NCBI GenBank assembly: GCA_900474095.1
Contig: UCOA01000135.1
Location: forward strand, 1-49,382
Origin: Hyphomicrobiales bacterium
GTDB lineage: Bacteria; Pseudomonadota; Alphaproteobacteria; Rhizobiales; Rhizobiaceae
Length of the DNA stretch: 49,382 nt
Reading direction: 5' to 3'
Below, piece after piece: positions 16,876-26,408 of this stretch. Under the pieces are notes generated by a model. It was given only the letters and a program-made list of their open reading frames with translations. It was not told the DNA's origin and ran no database searches. A program made the position numbers and the translations under genes. Every line of letters begins with the position of its first letter. The first letter of the stretch is position 1.

Positions 16876-18411
16876 ATGGGAAAGAGCACTGACTCACAGC
16901 TTCTTTTTCACAGTTCCGACTGGAACTTCAAAACGCTGTCGCGGGCCTATGACGCCATCGAGACGATCGCGCTCGAAGAACTCGGCCTCAACGTCTATCC
17001 GAACCAGCTCGAAATCATCTCCGCCGAGCAGATGCTCGATGCCTATTCCTCTGTCGGCATGCCTCTGATGTATCAGCACTGGTCCTTCGGTAAGCGCTTC
17101 GTTTTCGAGGAGCACCACTACCGCAAGGGCCATCACGGCCTTGCCTACGAACTGGTGATCAACTCCAATCCCTGCATCAGCTACCTGATGGAGGGAAACA
17201 CCATGGCCATGCAAACCCTGGTGACCGCTCACGCGGCCTTCGGCCACAACCATTTTTTCAAGAACAACTACCTGTTCCGGCAGTGGACCGACGCCAATGC
17301 CATCCTGAGCTATATGGAGTTTGCCAAGAAATACATCACGAAATGCGAGGAGAGGCACGGAACATCGGCCGTGGAAGCCATTCTCGATTCCGGCCATGCG
17401 CTCATGGATCAAGGCGTTTTCCGCTCGCGGCGCCCGCCGCGCCTGTCCACGCAAAAGGAGCAGGAGCGAGCCCGCGAGAGACTGGAATATGAGGAGCAGA
17501 CTTATAGCGATCTTTGGCGGACACTTCCTCGCTCAACCGAGCGCCCCGACCAGGAAGAGGCCGAACGTGAGGCTTCGGAGCGAAAGAAGGCGCTCAACCT
17601 GCCGGAGGAAAATCTGCTCTATTTCCTCGAGAAGAACAGCCTGATCCTGGAGCCGTGGCAGCGGGAACTTCTTCGGATCGTCCGCGTCATCGCCCAGTAT
17701 TTCTATCCGCAGAGACAGACGAAGGTGATGAACGAGGGATGCGCCACCTTCGTACACTACACCATCATCAACCGGCTGTTCGACCAGGGAAAAATAACCG
17801 AAGGCTCCATGCTGGAGATGCTCCACAGCCACTCCAGCGTGGTCTTTCAGCCCTCTTTCGATGATCCGCGATACTCCGGCATCAACCCCTATGCGCTCGG
17901 ATTTGCCATGATGCAGGAGATCGAGCGCATTTGTAACCACCCGACGCCGGAGGACCGCGATTGGTTTCCGCATATCGCCGGCAGCGGCCAATGGCGCGAA
18001 ACGCTTCTCGATGCCTGGGCAAATCACCGGGACGAGTCTTTCATCCTGCAATATCTGAGCCCCGCGCTGATCCGCAAATTCAGACTATTCCTGCTGACGG
18101 ACCAGCGGAAAGACAAATACTGCGAGGTCGCCGCAATCCACAACGAGCGTGGTTACAGGACCGTGCGCGCGGCACTCGCCAAGAGTTACGATATCGGCGC
18201 TAACCAACCGGACATCCAGGTCGTGGATGTCGACCTGCTGGGCGACCGCCAACTCCGCCTGCGGCACAACATAAAGAACGGCATCCTTTTGGAGGAAAAA
18301 GAGCGTGACGCTACCCTCCAGCACATTCGCCATCTGTGGGGCTATGACGTGAGCCTGGCGGGCGTCGACGCGGAAACAGGTAAGGTTCGCTATGAATGCT
18401 CGACGTCGTAA
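16876..18411 (+). CDS. spoVR: SpoVR family protein
   Basis: 511 residues, full length for the family (YcgB in E. coli). Family marks: DWNFKTLSRAYDAIETIA, NQLEIISAEQMLDAYSSVGM, PLMYQHWSFGKRF, AHAAFGHNHFFKNN, and VMNEGCATFVHYTI, EGSMLEMLHSHSSVV. The function in Gram-negatives is not settled; the name comes from a Bacillus spore-cortex gene, but this organism does not sporulate. Last gene of the prkA-yeaH-spoVR operon, GGAG ribosome site, converging on a small stress gene. Confidence 0.95.
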   Translation: MGKSTDSQLLFHSSDWNFKTLSRAYDAIETIALEELGLNVYPNQLEIISAEQMLDAYSSVGMPLMYQHWSFGKRFVFEEHHYRKGHHGLAYELVINSNPCISYLMEGNTMAMQTLVTAHAAFGHNHFFKNNYLFRQWTDANAILSYMEFAKKYITKCEERHGTSAVEAILDSGHALMDQGVFRSRRPPRLSTQKEQERARERLEYEEQTYSDLWRTLPRSTERPDQEEAEREASERKKALNLPEENLLYFLEKNSLILEPWQRELLRIVRVIAQYFYPQRQTKVMNEGCATFVHYTIINRLFDQGKITEGSMLEMLHSHSSVVFQPSFDDPRYSGINPYALGFAMMQEIERICNHPTPEDRDWFPHIAGSGQWRETLLDAWANHRDESFILQYLSPALIRKFRLFLLTDQRKDKYCEVAAIHNERGYRTVRAALAKSYDIGANQPDIQVVDVDLLGDRQLRLRHNIKNGILLEEKERDATLQHIRHLWGYDVSLAGVDAETGKVRYECSTS

Positions 18412-18453
18412 AGCGTCGAACCCCTGTTGCCCGCAAAGAAACGGATGGAGCCA

Positions 18454-18645
18454 TCAATACCGGAACTTCGGCTTCCTGGGCGGTGCGTTGACTTCGAGTT
18501 CGTGCCGGCTTGCGAAACGACCCAGCATTTGAACGATCTTGCGAGCTTCGGACTTATCGATCCCGTTTTTCTTGCAGTGACTGGCGACCTCATAGGTCGG
18601 CTTAGCGTTTCTTTGGGTTTGTCGATTGTCGATGTGATGGGTCAT
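18454..18645 (-). CDS. Small DUF3606-like protein (63 aa)
   Basis: ATG at 18645 has an ideal ribosome site (AGGAGGA). The product is small, basic and cytoplasmic; PTYEVASHCKKNGIDKSEARKIVQMLGR resembles the DUF3606 pattern (YEV...W/C-x3-G-x4-E). The family link is tentative. A perfect EcfG-type promoter lies 23 bases upstream, so it is probably a general-stress gene. It converges with spoVR, which is itself in a stress operon. Confidence 0.7.
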   Translation of the reverse strand: MTHHIDNRQTQRNAKPTYEVASHCKKNGIDKSEARKIVQMLGRFASRHELEVNAPPRKPKFRY

Positions 18646-18667
18646 CGTTTCCTCCTGTTTATACCGA

Positions 18668-18693
18668 AACGCTGGCCGCAGGACCGAAGTTCC
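18668..18693 (-). promoter_or_regulatory. EcfG-type promoter for the DUF3606-like gene
   Basis: On the minus strand: GGAAC (18693-18689), 17 bases, CGTT (18671-18668). Perfect consensus; the short distance to the ribosome site and start at 18645 fits a transcript start just before it. Confidence 0.75.
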
Positions 18694-18732
18694 AAACGAA
18701 AAAGCCGCCGCCGGGGGGGCGACGACTGGCAT

Positions 18733-19069
18733 CTACGCCTATCGACTTAAGAGCTGCCGGGGTTGATACTCAGCCGAAGGAAATCCCGGCCGGAGTCCGG
18801 TCCTGTACTCTAATCGTTCATTTGCCGTTCGTACTTATTTTAGTTAAGCCTTTTGGAAGGCCACAGAACCGCTCCAGGGCGGCTGGCACCATGCATATCG
18901 CGGGCCGAGCTCCGTACCTCGCGACAGCGCGAACTGTCCCACAAACGTTCTCCCGATGAATTGCTAAGCCATTCCACACGAGGGCGTCCTGCGGCGCCCA
19001 TTCACGATTGCCCACCCGTAGAAGTCACGGTAAGAATTCTCTCTCATCGTGTAACCTGGGAAGAAGCTG
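18733..19069. other. Intergenic region upstream of the RTX gene
   Basis: About 340 bases with no supported gene, including an AT-richer patch near 18810-18860. The RTX gene promoter should be here; I see no clear consensus. Confidence 0.5.
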
Positions 19070-20455
19070 ATGCCGACGTTAAGCAATGGTAGCGAACTCA
19101 GTGTTTGGGAAGACACGAACAATGAGAGTCAGAGTGCAATTCTCTTTACGATAACCGAACCGGACGGCGATGTGACCGGCCCGGTCGGAGCACGCGAGGA
19201 TTATTTTTTTGGTTGGGTCGATTTGGCGTCGGTAGATGTTTTCGACGGCTTCTTTACCGTCACCACCTTCACCAATGACGGCAGAACCCACGTCTTTACG
19301 ACGCTGGAAACGCATGTTTTCGACAATGAGGGCAATTACATCCGAACCCTGTCCGAGCAGGCTGCCTATCTTTCGACAGCGGTCATCTCCGTCACCGCAG
19401 AGAGCCCTGACGACATCGTCGTCACCTGGCTGGGCGCGAACGAATATTTCGGCGGCGAAAACACCCATTACGGGGCGCACGAAATCATTCTGAAAGACGG
19501 CGTGCTTCTGCCCGACACTTTCGTCAATCATGCCCCGACCGTCACCAACCTGAGCTTCACGCTTTCACCGGGGCAATCGCTCGATGATATCAAATTCAGC
19601 GCCACGGATGCCGATTTCGATCTGTTGAAATTTGTCGTCGTCGAAGGACCGGCTCATGGAACGCTGGAGCAGGAGACGCAATATGACAGTGGCTATTATC
19701 CGTTTCCGCAGGGAGAATATGTCGGCAGCCTGCATTATCACCAGGATTATCTGAGCGGCAACTATTTCGACTACGCGCCCGAGGCCGGGTTCACCGGCAC
19801 TGATCGTTTCACTGTTTATGCCACTGACGGTCAGGGCAACAGTAATCTGGCGACCATCACCATCATGCTTGCTGAAAACATCGCGCTAACCGACGCGAAG
19901 GATACCGTGAGCTACAAGGCCTACGATCATCCGGTCCTGGTCGCCGCGATGGACGGCAACGACCGGGTCATCGGCAGCCGGTTCAACGATACCCTCGACG
20001 GCGGTGCGGGCCACGACCGTCTGCGTGGCGACATTGGCGACGATAGCATTGCCGGCGGCGCGGGCTGCGACCACATCCGTGGCGGCGCGGACGATGACGT
20101 CGTCATGGGTGGCGCGGGCCGCGACTGGCTGTCGGGCGGCACGGGTCATGATGCATTCGTCTTCGACACCGCGCCTGGGCCTGAGAACGTCGACAGGATC
20201 TTGGACTTCCGCTCCGTCGACGATGTATTCCGGCTGGACAGTTCCGTCTTTGACGGGCTTTTGGCGGGCGCTCTCGGGGCAGAGTCGTTCGTGATCGGTA
20301 CGGCGGCCGTCGATGGAAACGATCGCATCGTCTACGATAAGGACTCGGGCGCCCTGCTGTTCGATGCGGATGGCAATGGTGGGGCGGCGGCAATCAGGTT
20401 TGCAACCGTGACTGGCGGCATTTCGGTGACTGCGGAAGACTTCCTTGTCTTCTAA
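19070..20455 (+). CDS. RTX-type calcium-binding protein, probable type I secretion substrate
   Basis: 461 residues with no N-terminal signal peptide. Order: a beta-rich N-terminal domain with a WTEP-like pattern (about 1-150), a cadherin-like/Ig-like module (about 155-268; NHAPTVTNLSFTLSPGQSLD ... AGFTGTDRFTVYATDGQGNS), then about six GGxGxDxhx calcium nonapeptides (about 300-365; GGAGHDRLRG, GGAGCDHIRG, GGAGRDWLSG, GGTGHDAFVF) and a C-terminal region ending FLVF that is typical of type I secretion signals. No TolC, ABC exporter or adaptor is in the neighbourhood. Surface or extracellular protein; enzymatic activity not apparent. It ends in two hairpins. Confidence 0.85.
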   Translation: MPTLSNGSELSVWEDTNNESQSAILFTITEPDGDVTGPVGAREDYFFGWVDLASVDVFDGFFTVTTFTNDGRTHVFTTLETHVFDNEGNYIRTLSEQAAYLSTAVISVTAESPDDIVVTWLGANEYFGGENTHYGAHEIILKDGVLLPDTFVNHAPTVTNLSFTLSPGQSLDDIKFSATDADFDLLKFVVVEGPAHGTLEQETQYDSGYYPFPQGEYVGSLHYHQDYLSGNYFDYAPEAGFTGTDRFTVYATDGQGNSNLATITIMLAENIALTDAKDTVSYKAYDHPVLVAAMDGNDRVIGSRFNDTLDGGAGHDRLRGDIGDDSIAGGAGCDHIRGGADDDVVMGGAGRDWLSGGTGHDAFVFDTAPGPENVDRILDFRSVDDVFRLDSSVFDGLLAGALGAESFVIGTAAVDGNDRIVYDKDSGALLFDADGNGGAAAIRFATVTGGISVTAEDFLVF

Positions 20456-20506
20456 ACACGGCGGCCGGCCGTCGTGTCGACGAGCCGCCCCATTTTGCCG
20501 CGGCTC
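20456..20506 (+). terminator. Two tandem hairpins after the RTX gene
   Basis: First: ACACGGCGGCC / GGCCGTCGTGT (20456-20477, one mismatch). Second: GAGCCGC (20482-20488) / GCGGCTC (20500-20506). Both immediately follow the stop codon. No T-run follows, so termination or transcript-end protection is inferred. Confidence 0.4.
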
Positions 20507-20588
20507 CAGCGTCTGTTCATTTTTGAGGGAAGATCACGCCGCGGATACGAAGCGTTAACCATATGTTTTGTAAACAGGATTGGCGAAC

Positions 20589-20918
20589 ATGGAGAACCGC
20601 CGGATGAGTGCTGCGTTGAAGGATGTGCGTTTTTCGGATTCGGAAGAACGAGTCGTGCCATTTCCCCTGGCAGGACAGGTAAGCCTGGTCCGGCGCTGTG
20701 CGTCGGAGCTTGAAAACATTCACGGCGAAGCCGCCCTGCAATACTGGAAAACCGAGTGCCGTGCGCTGGCGGCAAGGTTGAAGACGCTTGGCTGCGCCGA
20801 AGAGGCGATCTCGCAGCAGGTCATGGCGTTCCAGACGGAAGTCCAGGTGGAAATGATGCGACGCTATTCGGATCGCCTCGCTGCCGAAGCGCAGGACGCT
20901 TACCGCCTCGATCCGTGA
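20589..20918 (+). CDS. DUF6074-like small protein (109 aa)
   Basis: Contains the VVPFPLAGQVSLVRRCASEL segment and a downstream ALQYWKTECRALAARLKTLG...FQTEVQVEMMRR pattern, as in the small rhizobial family DUF6074. Mainly helical, cytoplasmic; function not known. Possible starts are ATG 20589 (AGGA nine bases upstream) and ATG 20604. Located alone between the RTX gene and pncB. Confidence 0.6.
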   Translation: MENRRMSAALKDVRFSDSEERVVPFPLAGQVSLVRRCASELENIHGEAALQYWKTECRALAARLKTLGCAEEAISQQVMAFQTEVQVEMMRRYSDRLAAEAQDAYRLDP

Positions 20919-21148
20919 GATGATGATATCACCACCAGCAGTCGCCTATCTTTTGGGCGACATGGTGACTTGATTCCATGGCGGAACCAGACCCCGCGAA
21001 ACTCGATACCGGTCAACCGTGCGTGCCCCACTTTTCGATGAAACGCTTTTTGCGTCAGCCCGTTGCGGTAAGGTCGGATACCGTGTCATGAGTGCAGGAG
21101 TGAGCCCATACGTATGAGATTGAAGGGCAGGACGGGGGAGTTTTTTGC

Positions 21149-22453
21149 ATGACCAAGACGGATATCGCCCGCCGCGTCTACGACAATGCCTGGAAGCTCG
21201 ATCCGGTGGTGCGCAGCCTGCTCGATACGGACTTCTACAAGCTCTTGATGCTGCAGATGATTTGGCGGCTTTATCCCGAGGTCGACGCAACCTTCTCGCT
21301 GATCAACCGCACCAAGACCGTGCTTTTGACCGAAGAGATCGACGAGCAGGAACTGCGCGAGCAGCTCGATTACGTGCGCGGCCTGCGCTTCACCAAGAAG
21401 GAAATGATCTGGCTCGCCGGCAACACCTTCTATGGCCGCAAGCAGATCTTCGCCCCCGATTTCCTTGCCTGGCTCGCTGATTTCCAGTTGCCCGATTATG
21501 AGCTGTCGCGTCGACACGGCCAATATGAGCTGACCTTCCCCGGCAAGTGGACGCACACGACCATGTGGGAAATCCCGGCGCTGGCGATCATCAACGAATT
21601 GCGCTCGCGTACCGCCATGAAGGACATGGGTCCTTTTGCACTCGACGTGCTTTATGCCCGCGCCAAGGCCAAGATGTGGTCGAAGGTGGAGCAACTCAGG
21701 GCTTATCCCGACCTGCGTATCTCGGATTTCGGTACGCGCCGCCGGCACAGCTTTCTCTGGCAGCGCTGGTGCGTCGAGGCTTTGAAGGAAGGCATCGGCA
21801 AATCCTTTTCCGGCACCAGCAACGTGCTTCTCGCCATGGATACCGATCTCGAGGCGCTCGGCACCAATGCGCACGAATTGCCGATGGTCGCAGCCGCCTT
21901 GTCCCGTAACGATCAGGAACTCGGCGAAGCGCCCTACAAGGTGCTGCAGGACTGGAACCAGCTTTATGGCGGCAATCTCTTGATCGTTCTGCCGGATTCT
22001 TTTGGCACGGCCGCCTTCCTGCGCAATGCGCCTAACTGGGTCGCGGATTGGACGGGCTTCCGTCCCGACAGCGCACCGCCGATCGAAGGCGGCGAGAAGA
22101 TCATCGCCTGGTGGCAGAAGATGGGCCGCGATCCGAAGGAAAAACTGCTGATCTTCTCGGACGGCCTCGACGTGGAGACGATTCTCCAGGCCTACCGCCA
22201 TTTCCGGGGCAGGGTCAGGATGAGCTTCGGCTGGGGCACGAACCTCACCAACGATTTCGCTGGCTGCGCACCGGTTGAGGTCAGCGGGCTCAATCCCATT
22301 TCCATCGTCTGCAAGGTCAGCGACGCCAATGGCCATCCCGCTGTCAAGCTCTCCGACAATCCGCGCAAGGCAACCGGCGAACCGTCGGAAGTGGAACGCT
22401 ACCTGAAATTCTTCGGAACGGAGGATTTTGCCGAGCAGGCGGTAAAGGTCTGA
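21149..22453 (+). CDS. pncB: Nicotinate phosphoribosyltransferase
   Basis: Cytoplasmic enzyme of the NAD salvage (Preiss-Handler) pathway: nicotinate + PRPP (+ ATP) to nicotinate mononucleotide. 434 residues, full length. Seen: [16 protein letters not shown] at the N-terminus, [39 protein letters not shown] (phosphoribosyl/His loop), [10 protein letters not shown], and IIFSDGLD-like segment [12 protein letters not shown] with [11 protein letters not shown]. All are characteristic of the bacterial PncB. Ribosome site GGGGGAG before the ATG. Single gene unit. Confidence 0.97.
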   Translation: MTKTDIARRVYDNAWKLDPVVRSLLDTDFYKLLMLQMIWRLYPEVDATFSLINRTKTVLLTEEIDEQELREQLDYVRGLRFTKKEMIWLAGNTFYGRKQIFAPDFLAWLADFQLPDYELSRRHGQYELTFPGKWTHTTMWEIPALAIINELRSRTAMKDMGPFALDVLYARAKAKMWSKVEQLRAYPDLRISDFGTRRRHSFLWQRWCVEALKEGIGKSFSGTSNVLLAMDTDLEALGTNAHELPMVAAALSRNDQELGEAPYKVLQDWNQLYGGNLLIVLPDSFGTAAFLRNAPNWVADWTGFRPDSAPPIEGGEKIIAWWQKMGRDPKEKLLIFSDGLDVETILQAYRHFRGRVRMSFGWGTNLTNDFAGCAPVEVSGLNPISIVCKVSDANGHPAVKLSDNPRKATGEPSEVERYLKFFGTEDFAEQAVKV

Positions 22454-22561
22454 CCGCTTTAAGGGCAATGACGCTTCCAGCGCGATTGTTGTTCCTGCGA
22501 CCCGTCTGTGCTAATTTGAGCGCCTTCTAACGAAGCCGAAGGTGGGATCGGAGGCTCGGCG

Positions 22562-23152
22562 ATGAATTGTCTTTACACTTCTGCCCTTGGGGCGATGTTA
22601 TGGGTGGCTGCCGCGGCAGCCGGTCCCCTTCACGACGCCTCCAGGAATGGCGATGTCGAAGGCGCCAAACGCTTGCTGGAGCAGGGCCTTGACGTTTCCG
22701 AACCCGACAGTGCCGGGGAGCCGCCCCTGCTTCTTGCCTCGCTTGCTGGACACGCGGGCGTCGTTGCGGTCTTGCTGGATCGCGGCGTCGATATCGAAAT
22801 TCGCAACAAAGGTGGCCTGACCGCGTTGCATGCGGCCGCCTATGGCGGAAATCTCGATGTCGTGAAGCTGCTTGTCGCCAAAGGAGCAGCGATTAACGAC
22901 AGCAAGAATTTCTACAGAATGACACCGCTCCATGCGGCAGCTGAAGAGGGCCACGCGGATGTAGTCGCCTTTCTGCTGGCCAACAAGGCGGACATCGAAG
23001 CAAAGGAAAGAAACGGCTACACGCCTTTGACCCAGGCGGGGTGGCGCGAGCACTGGGACGCGGCGGGCATTTTGTTGAAGGCAGGCGCCGTCTGTCAGGA
23101 CGCAGCACTCGTCGGCCCATGGCTCTATACCGAATGCACGAAACGAAAATGA
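22562..23152 (+). CDS. Exported ankyrin-repeat protein (196 aa)
   Basis: Hydrophobic N-terminus (YTSALGAMLWVAAAAAG) looks like a signal peptide, so the protein is probably periplasmic. It has about five ankyrin repeats (PLHDASRNGDVEGAKRLLEQ; PPLLLASLAGHAGVVAVLLD; TALHAAAYGGNLDVVKLLVA; TPLHAAAEEGHADVVAFLLA; TPLTQAGWREHWDAAGILLK). These are protein-interaction modules; the partner is unknown. The YHS-domain gene follows after 47 bases on the same strand, so they are likely co-expressed. Confidence 0.88.
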   Translation: MNCLYTSALGAMLWVAAAAAGPLHDASRNGDVEGAKRLLEQGLDVSEPDSAGEPPLLLASLAGHAGVVAVLLDRGVDIEIRNKGGLTALHAAAYGGNLDVVKLLVAKGAAINDSKNFYRMTPLHAAAEEGHADVVAFLLANKADIEAKERNGYTPLTQAGWREHWDAAGILLKAGAVCQDAALVGPWLYTECTKRK

Positions 23153-23199
23153 TATCTCGTCGCAGCATGAAGCCGCGCCCGTAAAAAACGGAGTGTGTT

Positions 23200-23724
23200 A
23201 TGTCTGATCACAACCAAAAATACCGGCATGGAATCACCGGTGCTCTCGGGTTTACTGCGATCCTGTTGCTGTTTGCTCAGCCCTCCGGGGCCGGAGATTT
23301 CGTCAATACCGGCTACTTCGGCGACGTTGCCATCAAGGGTTACGATCCGGTCGCCTATTTTACCCAGAACGAGGCTGTGGAAGGATCCTCGAAATACAGC
23401 CATCGCTGGCTGGGCGCCACCTGGCATTTTGCGAGCGCCGAAAACCGTGACCTTTTCATCAAGGAACCGGCCAAATATGCGCCCCAGTATGGCGGCTATT
23501 GCGCTGACGGGGTGTCGCTCGGAACCGTTACGACCAATGTCGATCCGAGGGCCTGGCGGATCATCGAGGGCAAACTTTACATCAATTATGATCCTGGAGC
23601 CGCCGACGGGTTTGCGAAGAACCCGACCAAGGTCGTCAATTCGCAGAAGCATTGGGCCGAGGTCCAGCACACCCTTGTTTCTGAAAAACTGCAGCCGGAT
23701 TGGCGGCACAATACGGCCAAGTAG
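23200..23724 (+). CDS. Exported YHS-domain protein (174 aa)
   Basis: Signal sequence (ITGALGFTAILLLFAQPSGAG) followed by a YHS-type domain: KGYDPVAYFTQNEAVEGSSK, WLGATWHFASAENRDLFIKE, KYAPQYGGYCADGVSLG. YHS domains occur in proteins linked to metal handling or redox enzymes, and this exported form is common in proteobacteria; the exact function is not established. Probably co-transcribed with the ankyrin gene. It converges on the cyclase gene with only 20 bases between the stops. Confidence 0.88.
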   Translation: MSDHNQKYRHGITGALGFTAILLLFAQPSGAGDFVNTGYFGDVAIKGYDPVAYFTQNEAVEGSSKYSHRWLGATWHFASAENRDLFIKEPAKYAPQYGGYCADGVSLGTVTTNVDPRAWRIIEGKLYINYDPGAADGFAKNPTKVVNSQKHWAEVQHTLVSEKLQPDWRHNTAK

Positions 23725-23744
23725 TCCGGTTACCGTCCGATCCT

Positions 23745-25964
23745 TTATGCAGGGGCGGGCGAAAAGAATTTCAGTGCCTGCGGCGTAACGTGAATGTATT
23801 GCGCCGCGGGATTCTGGTTGGTCATATTGCGGTAAACATACCCGCAGACCATGCGATCGAGGAACGAGCCGCCGAAGGTTTCGCAGAGGCGGTCGTCCTT
23901 TATTTCCACGACCCCCGTAATGCTCGTATTGGCGCTGCGATAGGCGGTGTTTCCAGCCTTGTCGAAGTGCTGGATGAAATCAGTGCCGTTCCTGTGCTTG
24001 CCCATCCACGTCTTGTCGCTGACGAGATCCCGCAGCTCGGAGCCTGCGACCCGATCAGCCTCTTTCCCTTCAAAGCCGAACGGCCATTCAGGAATGCCGG
24101 CGGCCCGTAGGCCGGTCAGATGGTACTGGAGGTCATCCTCGCGCCAATAGTCATAGAGATAGCTGTAATAGGTAAGATTGGTATCCGGAAACAGCTCCAG
24201 CAGTTTGGCCGCTTCCTGCGTGCCGTGCTGTCGATCGCCCGTGGTCGTATACGCTGCTGCAAGATATTCGTGCACCGGTTCGGCGTTTGGTAGAGCTTCG
24301 CGCGCCGCTTCCATCAGCGGAATAGCCCGTTCGTTTTCGCGCGCCATGTAAAAAACGATCCCTGCCAGTAACTGGAAGCTCGGCGGCGGCGTAGGATCGA
24401 GCCGCAAGGCTCTTTCCATCTCGGCAATCGCTTCGTCATGCCGTCCGGTATGCGCCAGTATGAGCGCCAGGTTGGAAAAGGCCTCCGCATCGCTCGGCTG
24501 GGCTGCCACTGCCCTGCGGGCGGAATCCATCGCTTCCACGTCGCGGCCGTCGACCAGCTGCAACAGTGCAAGGACGGTGTGCGCGCGCGCGTTGTCGGGA
24601 TCCAGTTTCAGGGCTTGCCCCGCAGCGTCATAGGCAATCTTGCGGGCCACCGCGGCGGACCACAGAAAGGTATAGTCATTCCGCCAGACGTCGACGGCGA
24701 CGCGGGCGATCCCTGCATGCGCGTTGGCAAAAGTTGGATCAAGATCGATTGCCTTCTGATAGTAAGACAAAGTCCGGCGGTAAGTCTCGACATCGCTATA
24801 GGTGACGCCCTCCTGCTCGGCTCTCAGATAGTAGTCATAGGCCTCCAAATTATTGGTTGGAATCCGCGCCAACTGGTCCCGTTCGCCTTCACTCAGCTTC
24901 ACTGACAACGCCGAAATGATCTTGCCTATGACGTCGTCCTGCACGGCGAAAAGATCTGCGTACTGGCGGTCATAGCGCTCTGCCCAAAGGGAAAGCCCGG
25001 TCACCGCGTCGATCAGCTTGACGTTGATCCGCAGTCTTTGCCCGGCTCTTTGCAAACTGCCTTCCAGAACATAGTGCACGCCGAGTTCAGCGGCGACTTC
25101 CTGAACCTTGGCCGGTGCATTTGCAATCGCGAAAACTGAATGGCGTGCGATCACGAAGAGGCCTGAAACCTTCGACAATTCGGTGATGAGATCGTCTGTC
25201 AGACCTTCGGCCAGATGGTCATGCTCCTTGTCGCCGCCAACATTGATGAAGGGAAGCACCGCAACAGACGGTTTGTCAGGAAGCGGATATGCGAACCGAT
25301 TGGTCGTTGACGGCGTTTGGATCAACGCCCATGGTTGCACCCACAGGGCCGCACCCGCCATCAGGAGGAAAACGACCGTTGCGATCATGGCCTGAAAGCG
25401 CCAGCGACGCAGGTTTTTCCGGGCGCCAGCCGTGCTGCCCGCCGCCGCCGGGTCAAGCACGACATGGTATACGCGAATCGGCTCGCCAATACTTTTGACC
25501 TTCTGTTCACCAAGCGACACGTAGCCGACCGAGAGCTTTGTTTTCACCTGATCATAGGCCGCTCCGGAAATGGCGATACCGCCCGGTTTGGCAAGCGTTT
25601 GTATCCGCTCTGCGATATTGACGCTGTCGCCATGGATGTCCTCACCCTCGACGATGATGTCGCCAAGATTGACGCCGATCCGGAAATCGAGCCGCTGGTC
25701 AGGCGGGACTGCAGCATTCTGCTTCGCCTTTTGTTGCTGCACCTCCACCGCGCAGCGCAGTGCATCAACCACGCTGTGGAACTCGACCAACATGCCATCG
25801 CCCATGGTTTTGACCAGACGACCGCTGTGCTCCGCGATCTGCGGCTCGAAGATATCCTTCATGTCGCGTTGGAAACGAAAGCGCGTCCCTTCCTCGTCGA
25901 TCTGGCTCAAACGGCTATAACCAACGACATCGGCGATCAGAATTGCGGCGAGGTGGCGCTCCAT
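23745..25964 (-). CDS. Membrane class III adenylate/guanylate cyclase with TPR domain
   Basis: 739 residues from ATG 25964; a GTG at 25994 lacks a ribosome site. Layout: class III nucleotidyl cyclase domain (about 1-180) with metal-binding Asp about 12 (AILIADVVGYSR) and Asp about 56 (KTMGDGMLVEF), then GVNLGDIIVEGEDIHGDSVN; a membrane segment (about 198-220); a TolB-N-like module (KPSVAVLPFINVGG, EGLTDDLITELSKV, RHSVFAI) and a long TPR array (about 350-620) with DAEAFSNLALILAHTGRHDE; then a C-terminal globular part. Architecture common in rhizobia, many copies per genome. The periplasmic TPR region may sense a protein ligand (inference). Makes cAMP or cGMP. Confidence 0.92.
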   Translation of the reverse strand: MERHLAAILIADVVGYSRLSQIDEEGTRFRFQRDMKDIFEPQIAEHSGRLVKTMGDGMLVEFHSVVDALRCAVEVQQQKAKQNAAVPPDQRLDFRIGVNLGDIIVEGEDIHGDSVNIAERIQTLAKPGGIAISGAAYDQVKTKLSVGYVSLGEQKVKSIGEPIRVYHVVLDPAAAGSTAGARKNLRRWRFQAMIATVVFLLMAGAALWVQPWALIQTPSTTNRFAYPLPDKPSVAVLPFINVGGDKEHDHLAEGLTDDLITELSKVSGLFVIARHSVFAIANAPAKVQEVAAELGVHYVLEGSLQRAGQRLRINVKLIDAVTGLSLWAERYDRQYADLFAVQDDVIGKIISALSVKLSEGERDQLARIPTNNLEAYDYYLRAEQEGVTYSDVETYRRTLSYYQKAIDLDPTFANAHAGIARVAVDVWRNDYTFLWSAAVARKIAYDAAGQALKLDPDNARAHTVLALLQLVDGRDVEAMDSARRAVAAQPSDAEAFSNLALILAHTGRHDEAIAEMERALRLDPTPPPSFQLLAGIVFYMARENERAIPLMEAAREALPNAEPVHEYLAAAYTTTGDRQHGTQEAAKLLELFPDTNLTYYSYLYDYWREDDLQYHLTGLRAAGIPEWPFGFEGKEADRVAGSELRDLVSDKTWMGKHRNGTDFIQHFDKAGNTAYRSANTSITGVVEIKDDRLCETFGGSFLDRMVCGYVYRNMTNQNPAAQYIHVTPQALKFFSPAPA

Positions 25965-26331
25965 GTCTGGACTTTCTCGGAGTGCGGCTTCCACAGTTTA
26001 CAGCAGGTCTGACATCGATGCCATTGTGGCTGTCTCCAGATGTCGACGCGAAGCTGGAGGCCGTCAAGGCCACCACCAGCAGGCAGCGTCAGGACTTGCC
26101 GCCGGCGACCTGTCTTGCCAACTGATCGAGCCATTCGCGCCGTATTTCAAGCTCTGCGCCATGAGCTGAATGCCGCCGTTAAACAGATGGGTCAGGTCAA
26201 CCAGCAGAATGCGGGATAGTCGAGGAGGCCCGAGAGTGACAATCTGAGCGCTTCACCCTGCAAGACAGCTGATCGCGGCGGTGCTTATCGCCGACGCGCG
26301 GCATAAAAATTCGCTAGGTCCGGCAAAACAA
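25965..26331. other. Intergenic stretch without supported gene
   Basis: About 370 bases upstream of the cyclase gene and downstream of the small gene at 26409-26669. Short frames on both strands have no ribosome site or known product. The cyclase promoter must lie here but was not identified. Confidence 0.45.
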
Positions 26332-26362
26332 AACCCAGCCGGTGGAGGCGTCCGGCTGGGTT
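26332..26362 (-). terminator. Rho-independent terminator of the small minus-strand gene
   Basis: Perfect 11-bp stem AACCCAGCCGG / CCGGCTGGGTT with a 9-base loop; on the minus strand it is followed by TTTGTTTTG. It lies 47 bases past the stop of the gene at 26409-26669. Confidence 0.85.
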
Positions 26363-26408
26363 AAGTTGCGCATTCTTTTTGAGGATGCGCCGGGAGGATA
26401 GGTTTTCG

